A stretch of 64,000 nt of DNA, from positions 1-64,000 of the forward strand of contig JABFXP010000051.1 in assembly GCA_013361685.1 (NCBI GenBank). Direction: 5' to 3'. The translations under genes and the position numbers were made by a program. This DNA comes from Catenulispora sp. GTDB taxonomy: Bacteria; Actinomycetota; Actinomycetes; Streptomycetales; Catenulisporaceae. Position 1 is the first letter of the stretch; each line of letters begins with the position of its first letter. The notes under the pieces are model-generated. The model did not search any database and had not been told where the DNA came from. It worked only from the letters and a program-made list of their open reading frames with translations. Of this stretch, positions 61,522-64,000 are shown piece after piece.

Positions 61522-63669
61522 TTAGGTCGGTATCAGAGACTTGAGACTGCCGGTGATGACGACCGCTGCCTGACCGGTGGCAGCGGCCAGCCGTGCCCGC
61601 AGATCGTCGGGGATTGAGCCTCGGCGGAGTCCGGCCCCGATGACGAGGTCGTGGAGGACCGGGCTGTTGGGCGGCGGCTCGTGCGGTGGATCGGCGTCAT
61701 CGAGGACGTCGCGGGCGGCGTAGGCGCTGCCGGATTGCTCGGCGTCGCGGGCGGCTTCGCCGCGCAGCAGTTCCGCCTCGCGCGGTCGGGTCGGGGCGAG
61801 CAGGCGTGCCGCGGTGAGGCCGAGCCTGATCCGGAACATCGTCATCACCGGTCCGGCCGCTGCGGCGCGCGCTGCCTGGACGTCGCTGATCAACGTGTCC
61901 GGATCGCTTGCTGCTGTGCCGATGAATGCCCGCAGGCAGCCGGCGACGGCTTGCTGCCAGGGGTGGGCGGTCGTGCCCGCGTCCATGAGGGCCAGCGCGT
62001 CGTCGGGCTGTCCTGCGCGGGCTGCGGCGATAACGAGCAGCTGGCGTGACTCGTGCATCTGCTCAGGGAGGTCGTCGTAGCGGAGGGCGTGGGCGGCGGC
62101 CTCGTCCCAGGCGCGCGCGGCGACCAGCGCGCGAGTGCCGTCTTCGCGCATCGTCCGGCGCAGCCACGCTTTCAGCGGGGCGCGGTCGCCGTCGGAGTCA
62201 AGGAACCCGCCGAAGGGGATCGTCAGGCCGGCGACCTCAACCGTGCCGCCGAGCAGGGCGGCGGTCTCGATCTGCGCGAGGACGGCATGGGCGCGGCGCG
62301 GCTCGCCGGTGCGCTGCTCGAGGCGGGCGAGGTTGACGAGCGGTTGCAGGGCGGCGATCGCGGGCCGGCCGGACAGCGGCCATGCCTGGTGGAACAGGTC
62401 GAACTGGGCGATGGCGAGTTCTTCGGCCAACTCGGGCAGGTCGCAGTCCGCGGCGATGAGGGCGGCGAGGTTCCAGGCTGCTGCGGCGGCGTTGATGCGC
62501 CGGTCGGCGTCGGGGTAGGCGGCGGCGTTGGCCGCGTGTTCTTCGACCAGGGCGACGCGCGAGGGCAGGTCTCCGCAGTGCTGGCGGCCCTGGTGGATCA
62601 GCGGGAAGCGCGCCAGCGCCGCGTCGGAACGAACCGCGGGCACTGAGGCGCGCAAGCGGCCCGCAGCCGGGCTCCGGCGGGGCTGCCCGGTCGGACCGAG
62701 GATGGCGTGGCGGGCTGCGTGGGCGAGGATCGACTGGGTCTTCACGGGGAGCCCGAGCCGGTTCCAGTGGAAGATCACATGGTAGCTGAGCGCGTGGCGC
62801 AGCCCGCGCTTCAACGTCCCGGTGGCGTTCGCCTCGGCCAAGGCGCGTCCGGTATCGCAGAACGCGCTGGCCCATGTGTCTTGTGCCGCTGCTGGTCCGC
62901 CGTCGGCGAACAGCGGACCGTCGGGAGTGGTGTCGGCGAGCAGCAGGGTTCGCAGGGCGCCGGCCATTGCGGCGATCTTGTCAGCGGTGACGTCGGGTGG
63001 CAGGGGCCGCTCGGCGGCCACCAGGTCCCAGACGTCGCCGCGCTCGTACCATTCCAGTCGGGCCCCGTCGCGCATGAGCGCCCCGCACAGCAGGACCGAC
63101 AGCTCCCGATGTCCAAGGCCGGTCGTGTCGGCGGCGGCGGCGAGTTCGAGGACTGCTCGGCTGTCGGCGGCGAACAGCCGGTGCGCGGCGTCGATGCCCT
63201 GCGGTCCGCCGAAGGCGGCGGTTTCGGCTTCGTACACGCCGGGCGACCACGTGTCGAGGTGGCCGGCGGCGACGAGCTGGTCGAGCCTGGCGGTCAGCTC
63301 CGTGATGCCGTCGCCTCCGGGGCCGGGGAGCAGCCGTAGCCGCCAGCAGGGGTGCTTGCGCATGAACCACCAGCTGCTGATCGCGTTGTCGTGCTCGGCC
63401 GCGGACAGGATGGGGAGCAGGTGTTCGGCCGCGGTGCGCTCGGCCTGTTTCCAGTCGGGGAACCGGAGGTAGAGCTGCTGCCAGCCGGCTTTCCTGTGGG
63501 CGGCGAGGGCCTGGTGGCCGGCGTGCTGGTAGATCGTGGTTGCTGCCGACAGCTCAGCGGGGTTCACGGCGAACGCTTCGGCGGTGGCGTGCAGGTCGTC
63601 TCCGGCCAGGATCCGCCAGACGGCGGGTTCCGGCAGGGACGTGTTCGTGGTCAGCCGATCAGCAGGCAT
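61522..63669 (-). CDS. SpaB_C (thiopeptide-type) and TPR-like fusion
   Basis: A 715-residue protein. Either ATG 63669 or 63678 is possible; both overlap the LanC end. Residues about 65-270 match the thiopeptide-type bacteriocin/SpaB_C domain ('WWFMRKHPCWRLRLLPG', 'YEAETAAFGGPQGIDAAHRLFAADSRAVL'), the glutamate-elimination part of lanthipeptide dehydratases. Residues about 330-690 are helical, TPR-like repeats. Without the LanB N-terminal domain it must act with a partner encoded outside the window. Confidence 0.78.
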   Translation of the reverse strand: MPADRLTTNTSLPEPAVWRILAGDDLHATAEAFAVNPAELSAATTIYQHAGHQALAAHRKAGWQQLYLRFPDWKQAERTAAEHLLPILSAAEHDNAISSWWFMRKHPCWRLRLLPGPGGDGITELTARLDQLVAAGHLDTWSPGVYEAETAAFGGPQGIDAAHRLFAADSRAVLELAAAADTTGLGHRELSVLLCGALMRDGARLEWYERGDVWDLVAAERPLPPDVTADKIAAMAGALRTLLLADTTPDGPLFADGGPAAAQDTWASAFCDTGRALAEANATGTLKRGLRHALSYHVIFHWNRLGLPVKTQSILAHAARHAILGPTGQPRRSPAAGRLRASVPAVRSDAALARFPLIHQGRQHCGDLPSRVALVEEHAANAAAYPDADRRINAAAAAWNLAALIAADCDLPELAEELAIAQFDLFHQAWPLSGRPAIAALQPLVNLARLEQRTGEPRRAHAVLAQIETAALLGGTVEVAGLTIPFGGFLDSDGDRAPLKAWLRRTMREDGTRALVAARAWDEAAAHALRYDDLPEQMHESRQLLVIAAARAGQPDDALALMDAGTTAHPWQQAVAGCLRAFIGTAASDPDTLISDVQAARAAAAGPVMTMFRIRLGLTAARLLAPTRPREAELLRGEAARDAEQSGSAYAARDVLDDADPPHEPPPNSPVLHDLVIGAGLRRGSIPDDLRARLAAATGQAAVVITGSLKSLIPT

Positions 63670-64000
63670 GCGTCCCATCCGCTTCTCGGGGCGGTGTCGG
63701 TGGCGGCGGTGTGCAGCGCCAGGGCGGTTCCGGCGGTGCCATTGAGCAGTCCGGGCCCGTGCTCGACCGGCGTGTTGGCGGCGGTCAGCAGTCCGTCGGC
63801 CAGACGTGGCAGCGTCGCGTGCAGTGCGGGGGTGGTGGCGTCGGCGGCGGCGCGCCAGGTGGTTTGGAATGTGCCGGCCCAGCCGTGGCACAGTCCGGGG
63901 TGGGTCAGCCGTGCGAGCTGCGACTCGTCGCTGACGCACGCCAGCAGCGCGTCCTCGAACAGGCGCTGGAGCTTGTCGTCGCCCACGGCGATGGCGGCGA
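63651..64000 (-). CDS. LanC-type lanthionine cyclase, 3' part
   Basis: The C-terminal end of a LanC protein; its start lies beyond the window edge. 'HPGLCHGWAGTFQTTW' holds the Cys-His zinc site, and 'PGLLNGTAGTALALHTAAT' is the late Gly-rich motif. LanC adds Cys thiols to dehydroamino acids to make thioether rings. It overlaps the SpaB_C gene by 19 nt or more. Its presence indicates a lanthipeptide-like cluster to the right. Confidence 0.85.
   Translation of the reverse strand, partial: AAIAVGDDKLQRLFEDALLACVSDESQLARLTHPGLCHGWAGTFQTTWRAAADATTPALHATLPRLADGLLTAANTPVEHGPGLLNGTAGTALALHTAATDTAPRSGWDACLLIG

Overview
The window is very GC-rich with strong GC3 bias, GTG and TTG starts, and dense 4-nt gene overlaps (GTGA, ATGA). 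This is typical of a filamentous actinobacterium (Actinomycetota), probably a Streptomyces- or Catenulispora-like lineage. The genus cannot be fixed from sequence alone. No rRNA, tRNA, integrase, transposase or CRISPR array was seen. The gene mix (conjugative type IV secretion, a cargo of orphan small genes, a Tad pilus locus and a biosynthetic cluster) suggests a large plasmid, an integrative element or a chromosome arm.

Layout. (1) 69-7811, plus strand: type IV secretion/conjugation genes, namely a small leader protein, a PrgI/SCO6880-like membrane protein, a VirB4-type ATPase, a VirD4/TraG-type coupling ATPase, a replication-relaxation-family protein and a membrane-anchored NlpC/P60 hydrolase. 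(2) 7812-9082: about 1.3 kb with no convincing gene, holding a strong terminator-like hairpin and AT-richer DNA. (3) 9083-23053, plus strand: about 23 compact genes led by a MoxR-like AAA+ ATPase paired with a metallopeptidase-like/VWA protein. The rest are mostly small orphans, including DUF317-like paralogues. (4) 23101-26857, minus strand: seven genes, including a crystallin-J1-like protein, small Cys-rich proteins and a histone-tail-like double winged-helix protein. (5) 27487-40527: a Tad/Flp pilus locus with a LysM-BTAD membrane regulator, TadE/TadG-like pseudopilins, Flp pilin, TadB/TadC, CpaF, a CpaE-like ATPase, a CpaB-like SAF protein, two exported proteins and a divergent prepilin peptidase. 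(6) 40552-64000, minus strand: a long, tightly coupled biosynthetic operon that runs off the right edge.

The right-hand cluster is the most interesting part. It starts (in transcription order) with LanC and a SpaB_C/thiopeptide-type protein, so it is a lanthipeptide-like RiPP locus. It continues with two NUDIX proteins, an ABC exporter, a frameshifted PP2C-like phosphatase, an unannotated 53-aa peptide, a RaSEA-like radical SAM enzyme, a P450, an SHMT-like PLP enzyme and a GT9 heptosyltransferase. Next come a NodU/CmcH carbamoyltransferase, an acyltransferase-SGNH fusion and what looks like a full ADP-heptose pathway: a GmhA-HldE trifunctional fusion, GmhB and HldD. Two methyltransferases, a nucleotidyltransferase, a NUDIX, a VOC protein and an APH-fold kinase follow. 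My inference is that the product is a modified peptide or peptide-derived metabolite carrying a heptose that may be carbamoylated, acylated and methylated. I am not aware of a described system with this combination.
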